DNA of 64,000 nucleotides from Lujinxingia litoralis. Its GTDB lineage: Bacteria > Myxococcota_A > Bradymonadia > Bradymonadales > Bradymonadaceae. Below are positions 27,079 through 35,601 of this stretch, one piece after another. The notes beneath the pieces are model-generated. The model saw nothing but the letters and a program-made list of their open reading frames with translations, did no database searches and was not told the DNA's origin. Within the stretch, counting starts at the first letter, position 1, and each line of letters starts with the position of its first letter. Made by a program: the position numbers and the translations under genes. Location: positions 350,780 to 414,779 of the forward strand of contig NZ_QHKO01000004.1 of assembly GCF_003260125.1 (NCBI RefSeq). Reading direction: 5' to 3'.

Positions 27079-28626
27079 TCAAACTCTGGCCGATTCGGTC
27101 TGCGAGGCCTGCTCCGGCTCAGCCAGCAGCGGCGCGGCACCCTCTTGCCCCTGCGGGGCGAAGGCCGGGTAGCCAAAGATCTCCCGGGCCGAGCGGGCGC
27201 TGAAACACTCGTCGATAATTTCGAAGTGATCCAGATTGACCTGGGAGGGATGAGCCACCCCGACGGCGCGGGTGAGCCACATCACCTCTTTGCGCAGCGT
27301 GACCATGTAATTGGCCATACGCGCCGACTTGTCGGTGGGATCAAGGCCACGCATCAACCACCGGTTCTGCGTGGCGACACCGGCCGGGCAGTGACCCGTG
27401 TGGCAGTTCTGAGCCTGGATGCAGCCGATGGCCAGCATCGCCTCGCGGGCCACACCGACCATGTCGACGCCCATGGCGAAAGCGAGCAATGCATTCTCCG
27501 GGAAGCCCAGCCGCCCGGTGCCCATGAACACGACCTTCTCGTGGAGATTGCGCTCCGAGAAGATCTTATAAACCCTTGAAAAGGCTAACTTAAAGGGAAG
27601 CGCCACATTATCAGCAAAGACCAGCGGCGCGGCCCCTGTCCCCCCTTCACCACCGTCGATCGCGATGAAGTCAACCCCTCGTTCGCCGGGCACCATCTTG
27701 TCGGCCAGCTCAATCCAGAAGGACAGATCGCCCACGGCCGACTTGATGCCCACCGGCAAGCCGGTGGCATCGGCGATGGTCTCCACAAAATCAAGAAGTT
27801 CATCCACCGTGCTAAAGGCGGAGTGGCTCGACGGGCTGATGCAATCTTTGCCCATCGGGATGCCGCGAATCTGAGCGATCTCTGCGGTGATCTTCTCAGC
27901 CGGAAGCACCCCGCCGCGCCCGGGCTTGGCGCCCTGACTGAGCTTGATCTCGATGGCGCTGACCTTGTGCTCCTGAACCCGCACGATCAACTCCTCCAGC
28001 GAGAACTTGCCGTCCTTATCGCGCGCCCCGAAGTACCCGGTGCCCAGCTGCCAGATCAGCGAACCGCCATGGTCGTGATGCCGGGAGATGCTCCCCTCGC
28101 CAGTGTTCTGCAACGACTTGGAGAGCGCGCAGCCGCGGTTGAGCGCCTCGACCGCCGGACCGCTGAGCGAGCCGTAACTCATCCCCGAGACGTAAAACAC
28201 CGAGTCGGGACGGAAGGCTTTTTTGCGCCCCCGCGCCCCACCCAGCACCTTGGCGCAGGCGATATTATGGTGCGAATCGTAGTCCTCATCACCGGGCAGC
28301 GGCTCACGGTAGGGAAAGACCGCCGGCTTGATGATCAGGTAGTTCGGCGCGGTCTCCAGGTCGTTGCCGGTCCCGAAGCCAAAGTAGTTGTTCTGTCGTT
28401 TGGCCGAGGCATACACCCATCGGCGCTGATCACGGGAGAAGGGACGCTCTTCTGCGTTGTTGGTCACGATGTACTGCCGCAACTCCGGCCCCACCGACTC
28501 CAGGATGTAGCGAAAATGTCCGATGATGGGGAAGTTGCGCAAAATCGCGTGCCTGCGCTGGGTAACATCGTAGAGCACGACCAGCGCCAGAAAGAGCAGC
28601 ACACCGCCGAGGATGGTCCAGAGCAT
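27079..28626 (-). CDS. FMN-binding glutamate-synthase-family protein
   Basis: A 515-residue protein with one N-terminal membrane helix (WTILGGVLLFLALVVLYDV) followed by a complete GltB central/FMN-barrel domain. Typical segments are SGMSYGSLSGPAVEALNRG, GEGSISRHHDHGG, EIKLSQGAKPGRGGVLP, FIAIDGGEGGTGAAP and MGTGRLGFPENAL. CIQAQNCHTGHCPAGVATQ holds the cysteines expected for an Fe-S site. It lacks the glutamine amidotransferase domain of true glutamate synthase. Proteins of this type are widespread, and their reaction is not settled. GAGGTT precedes the ATG. The membrane helix suggests that it works at the inner face of the membrane. Confidence 0.9.
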   Translation of the reverse strand: MLWTILGGVLLFLALVVLYDVTQRRHAILRNFPIIGHFRYILESVGPELRQYIVTNNAEERPFSRDQRRWVYASAKRQNNYFGFGTGNDLETAPNYLIIKPAVFPYREPLPGDEDYDSHHNIACAKVLGGARGRKKAFRPDSVFYVSGMSYGSLSGPAVEALNRGCALSKSLQNTGEGSISRHHDHGGSLIWQLGTGYFGARDKDGKFSLEELIVRVQEHKVSAIEIKLSQGAKPGRGGVLPAEKITAEIAQIRGIPMGKDCISPSSHSAFSTVDELLDFVETIADATGLPVGIKSAVGDLSFWIELADKMVPGERGVDFIAIDGGEGGTGAAPLVFADNVALPFKLAFSRVYKIFSERNLHEKVVFMGTGRLGFPENALLAFAMGVDMVGVAREAMLAIGCIQAQNCHTGHCPAGVATQNRWLMRGLDPTDKSARMANYMVTLRKEVMWLTRAVGVAHPSQVNLDHFEIIDECFSARSAREIFGYPAFAPQGQEGAAPLLAEPEQASQTESARV

Positions 28627-28833
28627 TGCTAAACCTCACGAGCTCGCCAGCGAACGCAACGAGCAGAAAAGATGGCCAGAGGTGAAGGGAACTGCAGGTC
28701 TTCCGCGCGCACGCTAACACAGGCCGGGCGGCTGGCCAAAGGAGCAGCACTGCTCTATCCTCGCCCTCTCTCAAACTGCTTGAACCCCAGCGCTGGCGCC
28801 GAATTGCCGCGCTTTTATGCGAAGGAAATAACC

Positions 28834-30291
28834 ATGCGTTCACATTTTTTTTTGGCGCCTCTAACAGTCGGCGCCCTGCTCTGTACGGGCTGCGAACGTC
28901 AGGAGGCGCCCCCCTTTTCCCCGGAGGCTGACGCGCCCGCCTTTCCCGAGGCCTTCCGGGAGGCGCTGCCCGACGAGAGCAAACTCACAGCGCTGGCGTC
29001 TGTTCCCGGCGCCGGACCGGCCTATCAACTTGAGGAACTCAACGCCTGCCCGCTGCGCTACGGGTTTATCGCCGATATCATCATCCGCTCTCCGGCCGGA
29101 TATAGCCCCTCGGGCCGTGAGCTGGAGCTTCGCACCTCGCACCAAGGCTCGTTTGAGGCTCGGGTAAACCAGGGCCGCTGGGAATTACACGCGGGCAATA
29201 TTGAGCGCGTTGAGTACGTCGACGACGCCCCCATACGCCACCCCGGAATTGCCGCCGACGCTCTGGCGCCGGTGTTGTTAAGCCCCCGGGAGCAGCAGCT
29301 CCAGGAAGAAGAGGGTCCCTCCACGCTGTGGTCGGCGATGGGCGAGTTCCCGGGCCTGACGATCTTCTTCCCGGCGCTGCCGACGCTGGCGAGTCCGGGG
29401 TCCACGGCGCCGTGGACCCCGCGCATTCATCAGCGCGGAAGCTCTCTGGCCGTGGAAACCACCCGCGGCAAAGCCCAGGCACCTCCCGGCTACACCCCTC
29501 CCAAGCCCCAGGGCACCACCCACCAGGCCGAGGTGGAGCTCAAACACTGGGCAGCACTCGAGGGCACCCCGGTGGCACTGTTGGAGAGCGACTGGTCGAC
29601 CGGCCCCTATAAGGAATACATGCGCTCACGCGCCGGCGCGCTTCCCGAGCCCGTGGAGCTGACCCTGGAGAACCGCGATGAGTACTCGGGCCGCTACGTC
29701 GCCAGCGAGTCCGGACGCCTGCTCTTTGCCAGCGTGCAATCCATGCGAGAGCAGCAGATCACCGGCAGCGGCAACTACCCGGAGCAGCGTTTTACCATCG
29801 CGCTCAAAGCCCAGATGAACCTGCTTCAAAGCTGCGAGAGCCCCGTGCTCAACCCGGTTTCCGAGGGCTCCGATCTGGGCATCGATAACGCCACCCGGGC
29901 CGTAAATCGCTTTGTCACCGCCGTCAAACGCAACGATCTGGACCAGGTCCACGAACTCCTCAGCCCGGCACTGCGAGAGAAGCCGGGCAGCCAGAAGATT
30001 CTGGAGACGCTGCGCACCCATCTCGACACCCACGGCCCGGCGGCTCTCGGCCTGGCGGAGCGTCCCCTTGAGCTCATGGAGATGGACCAGGGCCATCGCG
30101 TGGAACTCGCCGGCAAATCCACATCGCTGGGCGACGACGAAGAAAACGTGCTGGTGACCGTGTATTATACCGAAGTCATCGATGGACAGGCCCGCATCAC
30201 CGGCCTGGGTGCTGATACCAGCTCTCGCGACATGCTCTGGGAAGAGCTCGAAATCACCGAGAAGCGCTTCTTCGCCCGAGAGCCCCGCTGA
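28834..30291 (+). CDS. Lipoprotein of unknown function
   Basis: A 485-residue lipoprotein. The signal peptide ends in LLCTGC with the Cys about 20 residues in. The mature part has no family that I recognise. It has a middle region rich in Pro and charged residues and a C-terminal region (after NPVSEGSD) with helix-strand pattern and a DUF4878/SnoaL-like look (RAVNRFVTAVKRNDLDQVHELL), reminiscent of small cystatin- or NTF2-like domains. The ATG at 28834 has GAAGGAA upstream and starts the signal peptide; the longer frame upstream has no such features. A nine-T run occurs just inside the signal-peptide coding sequence. Confidence 0.72.
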   Translation: MRSHFFLAPLTVGALLCTGCERQEAPPFSPEADAPAFPEAFREALPDESKLTALASVPGAGPAYQLEELNACPLRYGFIADIIIRSPAGYSPSGRELELRTSHQGSFEARVNQGRWELHAGNIERVEYVDDAPIRHPGIAADALAPVLLSPREQQLQEEEGPSTLWSAMGEFPGLTIFFPALPTLASPGSTAPWTPRIHQRGSSLAVETTRGKAQAPPGYTPPKPQGTTHQAEVELKHWAALEGTPVALLESDWSTGPYKEYMRSRAGALPEPVELTLENRDEYSGRYVASESGRLLFASVQSMREQQITGSGNYPEQRFTIALKAQMNLLQSCESPVLNPVSEGSDLGIDNATRAVNRFVTAVKRNDLDQVHELLSPALREKPGSQKILETLRTHLDTHGPAALGLAERPLELMEMDQGHRVELAGKSTSLGDDEENVLVTVYYTEVIDGQARITGLGADTSSRDMLWEELEITEKRFFAREPR

Positions 30292-30390
30292 GGGGCTCTC
30301 AGGACGCCAGGGCCGGCAGAGAACCTGAATCCTCGTCGGCTCCGCTGCGCCCTGGCTCCCGCCAGGGCGCAGCTCACGCCTTCTGCCGGC
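30278..30390. repeat. Cluster of nested inverted repeats after a lipoprotein gene
   Basis: Three inverted repeats occur within 113 bases. The first is a 9-bp stem at 30278-30300 whose loop contains the stop codon of the lipoprotein gene. The second is an inner 12-bp stem at 30345-30372 (CTGCGCCCTGGC and its complement, TCCC loop). The third is an outer 9-bp pair GCCGGCAGA/TCTGCCGGC at 30312-30320 and 30382-30390 that encloses the second. No T run follows. The rest of the 305-base gap up to 30597 shows nothing beyond GAGGT before the next gene. Confidence 0.6.
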
Positions 30391-30596
30391 GTACGAGCCC
30401 GGGCCCTCCTTCCTACTCTTTGTCCCCGCTCCAGCCCGCCCCCGTCGCCCGACCCAAGCGTAGGTCCGTGCTCAGCTGCGGCGAGCAGAAACTGAAAACT
30501 CTCACAGGTAAAATAGTATCAGTGTCCCCGTTGCCACCGCCTCACCGGTGGTCACAATCGCCGGGGTCACTCATCTGAACTTGTGTTGAGGTACCT

Positions 30597-31436
30597 ATGT
30601 TGTTTGCCCCTTTGCTGGCGTTGATGCTCGGGCTTCCGATGCTCCAGGCCGCCCCCGCTCCTCCGAACACCGAACGCACCTCCCCTCGTCAGGCGCTGCC
30701 CTCGCCAGCCCTGGTCACCGTCAGAGATCCCTCCCCGACGAGCCCGCCCCGCGCCTTTCCCAACCTTGAGGGCCGCTACGCGCAGAAGGTCGTCACGACC
30801 ACCCGCGCCAGAGTCATGGGAATCGGGCGAGTCGACACCCTGACCACCGGCTACCTCCTCGCTGATATCACCCAGGATGGCCCTCGCCTGGAACTGGAGT
30901 CCACCGTCTGCCACGCCGAGCTCAGCGGCTCCAACGTCGTCCGTACCCTCATCCCCCGCGCCTTCATCAACAGCCTCCCCACGCGCACCCGCCAGGGGTC
31001 TCTGAGCCCCCTTGATCAGGGCTGGCAACTTCACGTCGAGCGCGACTGGGACATTCGCGGGGTGCGCCTGCGCGACCCGGCCAACGAAGCACTCCCCGAC
31101 GATCCCGATGACCCGCGCATCGTCGACCAAGATGGCGACGGCCATCCGGGGCTCACGGTACGGGTCGAAGGTCTGGTCGACGGCGAGGTCCGCGTCATTC
31201 AGCGAGGCTGGGATGCCTACACCTTTGTGGTGGAAGACCCCGCGCACCTGCGCGGTCAGGTCGACTGGAACTCCGAGCAAAACGTCATCGATGCCACCAG
31301 CCGTCTGCTGCGGGGCGGCCCCGAGTCGCGCCCGCTGCGTGGCAAAGATCACAACCGGGTCGAACTCAAACGCGTGGCCCCCTCCACCACCTGCGCCACG
31401 TTGCGGGCCAACCCCGGCGCGATCTTCGGTGATTAA
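30597..31436 (+). CDS. Exported protein of unknown function
   Basis: A 279-residue protein with a short cleavable signal peptide (MLFAPLLALMLGLPMLQAAPA). The mature protein is beta-rich, contains a calcium-loop-like DQDGDGHPG near residue 180 and two cysteines (STVCHAE and STTCATL). No family is recognised. GAGGT four bases before the ATG supports the start. Its last four bases overlap the stop of the convergent MaoC gene. Confidence 0.72.
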   Translation: MLFAPLLALMLGLPMLQAAPAPPNTERTSPRQALPSPALVTVRDPSPTSPPRAFPNLEGRYAQKVVTTTRARVMGIGRVDTLTTGYLLADITQDGPRLELESTVCHAELSGSNVVRTLIPRAFINSLPTRTRQGSLSPLDQGWQLHVERDWDIRGVRLRDPANEALPDDPDDPRIVDQDGDGHPGLTVRVEGLVDGEVRVIQRGWDAYTFVVEDPAHLRGQVDWNSEQNVIDATSRLLRGGPESRPLRGKDHNRVELKRVAPSTTCATLRANPGAIFGD

Positions 31437-32326
31437 CCCCGGGTCACGCTCCCCTCAAGATGGGTCTTGCTCAGGTCCGGGCTCTTACAACAGAGCTCCA
31501 GACCTTCACCATCGGCGGCCTCCCGCACACCGATCCAGATCCGAGAAGGGAGCATCACCGGCTTTCGAAAACGCGCCTGCAAGCGCAGCTCACCCTCGGT
31601 CTGGAGCAAGGGCTGCGCCTCGGCCCACACCCGCGAGAGCGTCCACATCCCGTGGGCGATCGCCCGCGGAAACCCAAACGCCCGGGCCGTCAGGGCGTGC
31701 AGATGGATCGGATTGTAGTCGCCGGAGACTCCGGCGTAGCGTCGCCCCTGCGCCTCGGGGACATCGACCATCACCGAAACCCGGGTGCCGGGCGCTTCGC
31801 CCGACGGTGGCGCTTCGCCCTTCTTCGTTGCGCGCTTTTTGCCCCGGCGAACCGGCGAGAGCGCCGTCAACTCGCTCTCCCAGACCAGCTCCTGTCCCAC
31901 CCGGGCCTCGCTCCCCAGGGTCACGATGTACCCCAGGCGCTCATCCCAGCGCCCCTCCAGCACCCGGGCACTCAACGCGATCGCCTCCTCGGGGTGCAGG
32001 GCCCGATGCTGCACCATCGTATTCTCCAGGTGCACCAGCCCCAGCGCCGGCAACGCAAAGTCGGCGTGGGCGATGATCGCCGCGTGCAGCGGCGCGGCAA
32101 GCACCTGGAGGTAAGGCAGCGGTACGGTCCCGGTGTCGGCGATGCCGCAAACCCGGCGATAGGCCTGAAGCTCCTCCGGGTTCACGTGCACGCGGTCCAC
32201 GCCGGCACTCAGGGCCTCTAAGCCCGTCTCCGCGCACGGGGTGCGGCGGCGCCGCGTCGCCGCCCGTACGTAGAGCGGCCCCAGCGCGGGCAACGCGTCA
32301 AAGTGCATCGTCTCTGGCTTACTCAT
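31433..32326 (-). CDS. MaoC-family double-hotdog acyl dehydratase/hydratase
   Basis: About 297 residues. The C-terminal half has the hydratase-2 motif GDYNPIHLHALTARAFGFPR and AIAHGMWTL, with the catalytic Asp and His. The N-terminal half is a second, degenerate hotdog (HAALHP-like helix, HRALHPEEAIALSARV). Such proteins hydrate trans-2-enoyl-CoA in fatty-acid or related pathways. The start at 32326 overlaps by one base (TGATG) the stop of the 633-residue orphan gene upstream, so the two are translationally coupled. A Lys-rich loop (RRGKKRATKKGEA) interrupts the two halves. Confidence 0.85.
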   Translation of the reverse strand: MSKPETMHFDALPALGPLYVRAATRRRRTPCAETGLEALSAGVDRVHVNPEELQAYRRVCGIADTGTVPLPYLQVLAAPLHAAIIAHADFALPALGLVHLENTMVQHRALHPEEAIALSARVLEGRWDERLGYIVTLGSEARVGQELVWESELTALSPVRRGKKRATKKGEAPPSGEAPGTRVSVMVDVPEAQGRRYAGVSGDYNPIHLHALTARAFGFPRAIAHGMWTLSRVWAEAQPLLQTEGELRLQARFRKPVMLPSRIWIGVREAADGEGLELCCKSPDLSKTHLEGSVTRG

Positions 32327-34185
32327 CACTCCACCTCCCATACCACCTGCGCTCGCCAGCTCTCGGGCCAACGCGCTCCCTGATTGCCGGGGATTCCACG
32401 CCCCTGAGGATCTCGCACAAAATTACCCACATCACCAAAGGCCCGCTCCGCGTTGACCTTCTCGCCATGCTTTCGCATCGGACGGAGCTCGCCGTCCAGC
32501 TTGACCTTGATGATGTCATGCGGACCGGGGCGAAGATCGACCAGCTTGCCCTGGCGGCGCGGGTTCATCAGCTGCTCCTCATTGCCGATGGGGTCGGCCA
32601 CGGTCTTGGCCTTGAGCGTCCATACCAGCAATGAGGTTGGATCGCGCCCCTCAAAGGTCTTCGCCAGCAGATCCTCCTGGCCGTAAAACGCCTTGCCGAT
32701 ATCGTTCTGATTGACCGGCCCGGCCATCAGGCAGAGCCCCGCCAGAAGATCGCACTCCGGGGGCAGCTCCATCACCCCCATCAGCTCGGCAACCAGCCCG
32801 CTGCGGGAGGCGCTGGCACCGATGGCGCGCACGCACTGATCCCAGTCCAGCCCCTGAGCGGCGACCTCCTGGCGGGAGAGCCCACCGATGTAGATGCGCT
32901 GGCCGGCCAGCCCAAACGCCTTGCGACCCCGCTGGGCGTTGCGGCTAAACGCTCGCCCCACCGGCAGATCCGCCCACTTTGGCAGCGTCGCCAGAACCCG
33001 GTCGGTCACCTGATTGAGTCCCTCTTGCACCTCGGCGATCCGGGCCTGTCCGGCGGGTTTAAGCACGTCGATGCGCTCAAGCATCATCAGCTCTTTGGCG
33101 CGCTCGCGCTCGCATCCCGTCCAGTGCGCAAAGGCGTTGTAGGCCGCGCGGCCGGCCATCACCGTCAGGGCTTCGGGCACCTCCATGCCCTGGTCCTCTT
33201 GATACTCCGCGGGCGCACTGGCGTCGGCGTTGCTCCCGGGCTGAATGCGCTCGCTGCGAAACGCCATGAGGTTCGCCCCGAGCTTTCGGCAGAGGTCGCG
33301 ATCCAGATCGACCTCTTCGCCCTCCACCGCCTGCCCGACCTGCGCCACCAGCGCCACGCGCCAGCCCTGCGCACGCTCCGCCGCGCTCACCCCGCACATC
33401 TCCTCGATCGCCCGCAACATCGGGCGATTCTCCCGGCGGCGAGGCTCACTGCAGAAGGGAGCCGAGAAGACCTGCGCGCGGCGCCGGCCACAGGAAGCCA
33501 CCACGGCCGCGCGCTCCATGGCGTCGGCCAGAATCCCCACGTGAAGCTGCTGCAAGTACCCCACCGAGGGGATATCATCGTGGTGCCACACCTGCTTGCG
33601 CAGCGCTCGCCAGGGCACCGTCACCAGGCTCTGCACCGGCCGGTGCCCGATCAAAGTCAGCAGGAGCGTAAAGGGCGTGCGATAGGGCCGACTCAGCACC
33701 ACGTGGGTGTACGAAGCCCCTTCCAACACCGGCGCATCCAGGTGCCCCAGGCTTCGTAGCAGATGCCCGAGGCGCTCGGAATCCTCCGGCCCGAAGGTCA
33801 CCTGGCGGTGCCCCCGAAAATTGGTCGACTGACGCGCACTCAGCACCCCGAGCGCGCACTCCTCAAAGAGCTCGCCTTCCGGCACCGCCACCACCTCGCC
33901 AAAGCCGCCGGGGCGCTCCAACGAGAGCAACGCCAGGGCCTTCTGCGCCTGGGCCCGGGAGAGCGCCACCCGCTGGCGATACCCCACTGGCGAGGCGCTA
34001 TCGAGTTCAGCGGGCAACGAGTAGCGCGTCTTGCGCTCGCCAGGCTCCGCAAAGCGCGCCATACGTCGGCGCGGCGTCGCTGGCGGCTCAATCGCCACCG
34101 CCTCCACGGGTTTTTGCTGCCGGGAACCTTCGTCGGCGGGTTGACGCCGCACATCAGACGACACTTCGGGCTCTGCGCTCATCAT
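32326..34185 (-). CDS. Large protein of unknown function coupled to a MaoC gene
   Basis: About 619 residues, no signal peptide or membrane helix. The N-terminal 60 residues are disordered and charged; the rest looks globular with regular helices and strands. Distinct segments include ECALGVLSARQSTNFRGHRQ, PYRTPFTLLLTLIGHRPVQ, WHHDDIPSVGYLQQLHVG and GRAAYNAFAHWTGCERERAK. I recognise no family and no catalytic motif. GGGAGG just before two adjacent ATGs (34185, 34182) fixes the start; the frame's earlier start at 34227 has none. The one-base TGATG overlap with the MaoC gene implies a shared function, perhaps in acyl metabolism, but this is inference. Confidence 0.75.
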   Translation of the reverse strand: MMSAEPEVSSDVRRQPADEGSRQQKPVEAVAIEPPATPRRRMARFAEPGERKTRYSLPAELDSASPVGYRQRVALSRAQAQKALALLSLERPGGFGEVVAVPEGELFEECALGVLSARQSTNFRGHRQVTFGPEDSERLGHLLRSLGHLDAPVLEGASYTHVVLSRPYRTPFTLLLTLIGHRPVQSLVTVPWRALRKQVWHHDDIPSVGYLQQLHVGILADAMERAAVVASCGRRRAQVFSAPFCSEPRRRENRPMLRAIEEMCGVSAAERAQGWRVALVAQVGQAVEGEEVDLDRDLCRKLGANLMAFRSERIQPGSNADASAPAEYQEDQGMEVPEALTVMAGRAAYNAFAHWTGCERERAKELMMLERIDVLKPAGQARIAEVQEGLNQVTDRVLATLPKWADLPVGRAFSRNAQRGRKAFGLAGQRIYIGGLSRQEVAAQGLDWDQCVRAIGASASRSGLVAELMGVMELPPECDLLAGLCLMAGPVNQNDIGKAFYGQEDLLAKTFEGRDPTSLLVWTLKAKTVADPIGNEEQLMNPRRQGKLVDLRPGPHDIIKVKLDGELRPMRKHGEKVNAERAFGDVGNFVRDPQGRGIPGNQGARWPESWRAQVVWEVE

Positions 34186-34220
34186 GCGCCTCCCAGAATG
34201 AGGGTTTACTGTTGGAGAAC

Positions 34221-34410
34221 ATGGCAAACCCTGACCCGACCGGGCAACTTTTTCAAGCCGCCACGGCCGGCGATCCCCCCAAGACGCCTTGATGCCCCCC
34301 CGGGACGGTTCGCCATAGCCCCCCGCTTCGCGCCAGTGGTCGAACCCGACGAAAATATGCCGGCGCTATGTCGCTGGGTGGTCGAGGCCCTTAAAGAGGG
34401 TCACTCCTGA
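34221..34410 (+). pseudogene. Possible small gene broken by a one-base frameshift
   Basis: An ATG at 34221 has GGAG five bases upstream and opens MANPDPTGQLFQAATAGDPP before a TGA at codon 24. Starting in a frame one base over, the same DNA continues without a stop into RFAPVVEPDENMPALCRWVV and ends EALKEGHS at 34410. Removing one C from the six-C run near 34275 joins the two parts into a 63-residue protein. It may be a sequencing error, real decay or coincidence. Confidence 0.3.
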
Positions 34411-34465
34411 AGGGATTTGAGGCGTCGGGAAGTCCGGAGCGCGTCATTCGCCCGGAAGGGCAAAC

Positions 34466-35371
34466 TCAGCGCTCGAAAAGCCGGCCCAGCGTCTCTTTGA
34501 GCTCCGGATGCTCAAACACATACCCGCCCTCCTCCAGGCGCGCGGGGCGTACGCGCTGGCCCTGCAGGAGCATCTCCCGGGCCATCTCCCCGCCCAGCGC
34601 CAGCTTGAGCGCGGCCCCCGGTGTCGGTACCACCGCGGGGCGGTGCAGGGCCTGCCCCAGCGCCCGGGTGAACTCGGCGTTGGTCACCGGCTGCGGGCTC
34701 ACCAGGTTGAGGGGCCCCTCAACCCCGGGCTGCTCCAGGGCCCAGATCAGCGCCCCGACCACATCGCTCAACGCGATCCAGCTCATGTACTGCTGACCGC
34801 TGCCCAGGCGCCCGCCCACCCCGAGTTTAAAGGGCCGCCGCATCGCCGGGAGCGCCCCGCCCTCCCTGGCAAGCACCACCCCCAGGCGAGTGTTCACCAC
34901 GCGGATACCGGCCTTTCGCGCGGGGTCGCAGGCCGCCTCCCAGGCCACGCAAACCTCCGCCAGAAACCCCTCGCCGGGGGGAGCCTCCTCGTCGACCCAC
35001 CGATCTCCGGTGTCACCATAGTAGCCCACCGCCGAGGCGCAGATCAGGGTTCGGGGGCCCGCTTCCATCTCGGCCATCGCTCCAGCGATCAACGCGCTTC
35101 CAGAAACCCGACTCGCGTAGATCGCCTCCTTGCGCGCCCGGGTCCACCGCCCCGAAGCCAGGCTTTCGCCGGCCAGGTGCACCACCGCGTCAACCCCGGC
35201 CAGCGCCTCGGCATCGATCTCAGCCCGGGGCACCGACCAGTAGATGCCCTCCTGCTCTGGCGAGCGCACCATAGGCACCACCGCCACGCCCTGCGCGCGC
35301 AGCCGCGCGCTCAGGGCACTCCCCACCAATCCGCTCGCGCCACTTATCGCTACTTTTTTGATCGCACTCAT
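34466..35371 (-). CDS. TIGR01777-family NAD(P)-dependent epimerase-like protein
   Basis: About 301 residues, an extended short-chain dehydrogenase of the YfcH/TIGR01777 group. It opens with the Rossmann motif VAISGASGLVGSALSARL. Family segments are VDAVVHLAGESLASGRW, ASAVGYYGDTGDRWVDEE, RLGVVLAREGGALPAM, GQQYMSWIALSD and PLNLVSPQPVTNAEF. The substrate is unknown for the family. The ATG at 35371 has GGGAG upstream and directly precedes the nucleotide-binding motif; the longer frame is not needed. Confidence 0.92.
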   Translation of the reverse strand: MSAIKKVAISGASGLVGSALSARLRAQGVAVVPMVRSPEQEGIYWSVPRAEIDAEALAGVDAVVHLAGESLASGRWTRARKEAIYASRVSGSALIAGAMAEMEAGPRTLICASAVGYYGDTGDRWVDEEAPPGEGFLAEVCVAWEAACDPARKAGIRVVNTRLGVVLAREGGALPAMRRPFKLGVGGRLGSGQQYMSWIALSDVVGALIWALEQPGVEGPLNLVSPQPVTNAEFTRALGQALHRPAVVPTPGAALKLALGGEMAREMLLQGQRVRPARLEEGGYVFEHPELKETLGRLFER

Positions 35372-35601
35372 CTTGACTCCCGACCTCATCCATCGCATCA
35401 ACCGACTTCCTACGTTAGGGCGACCCGAAGTTAGAACCTTCTTTCCTGACATCAAGCGCGCACGAACGAAGATCTCCGCTTCTTAAAAACACATGTTCCT
35501 GCCGCATCGCCCCCACAGTTCGCCATCCCCCCGTAGCGCTCCGCTCAGAGGCGCCGCTCTTTCTCCTGTCCTCCTACCTGAAGTGCGCTTTCCCCGGAGC
35601 G

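Noticed and set aside
27024..27079. A hairpin and GGTTCAAT considered as a tRNA
   Set aside because: No acceptor stem, D arm or paired T stem can be formed around it.
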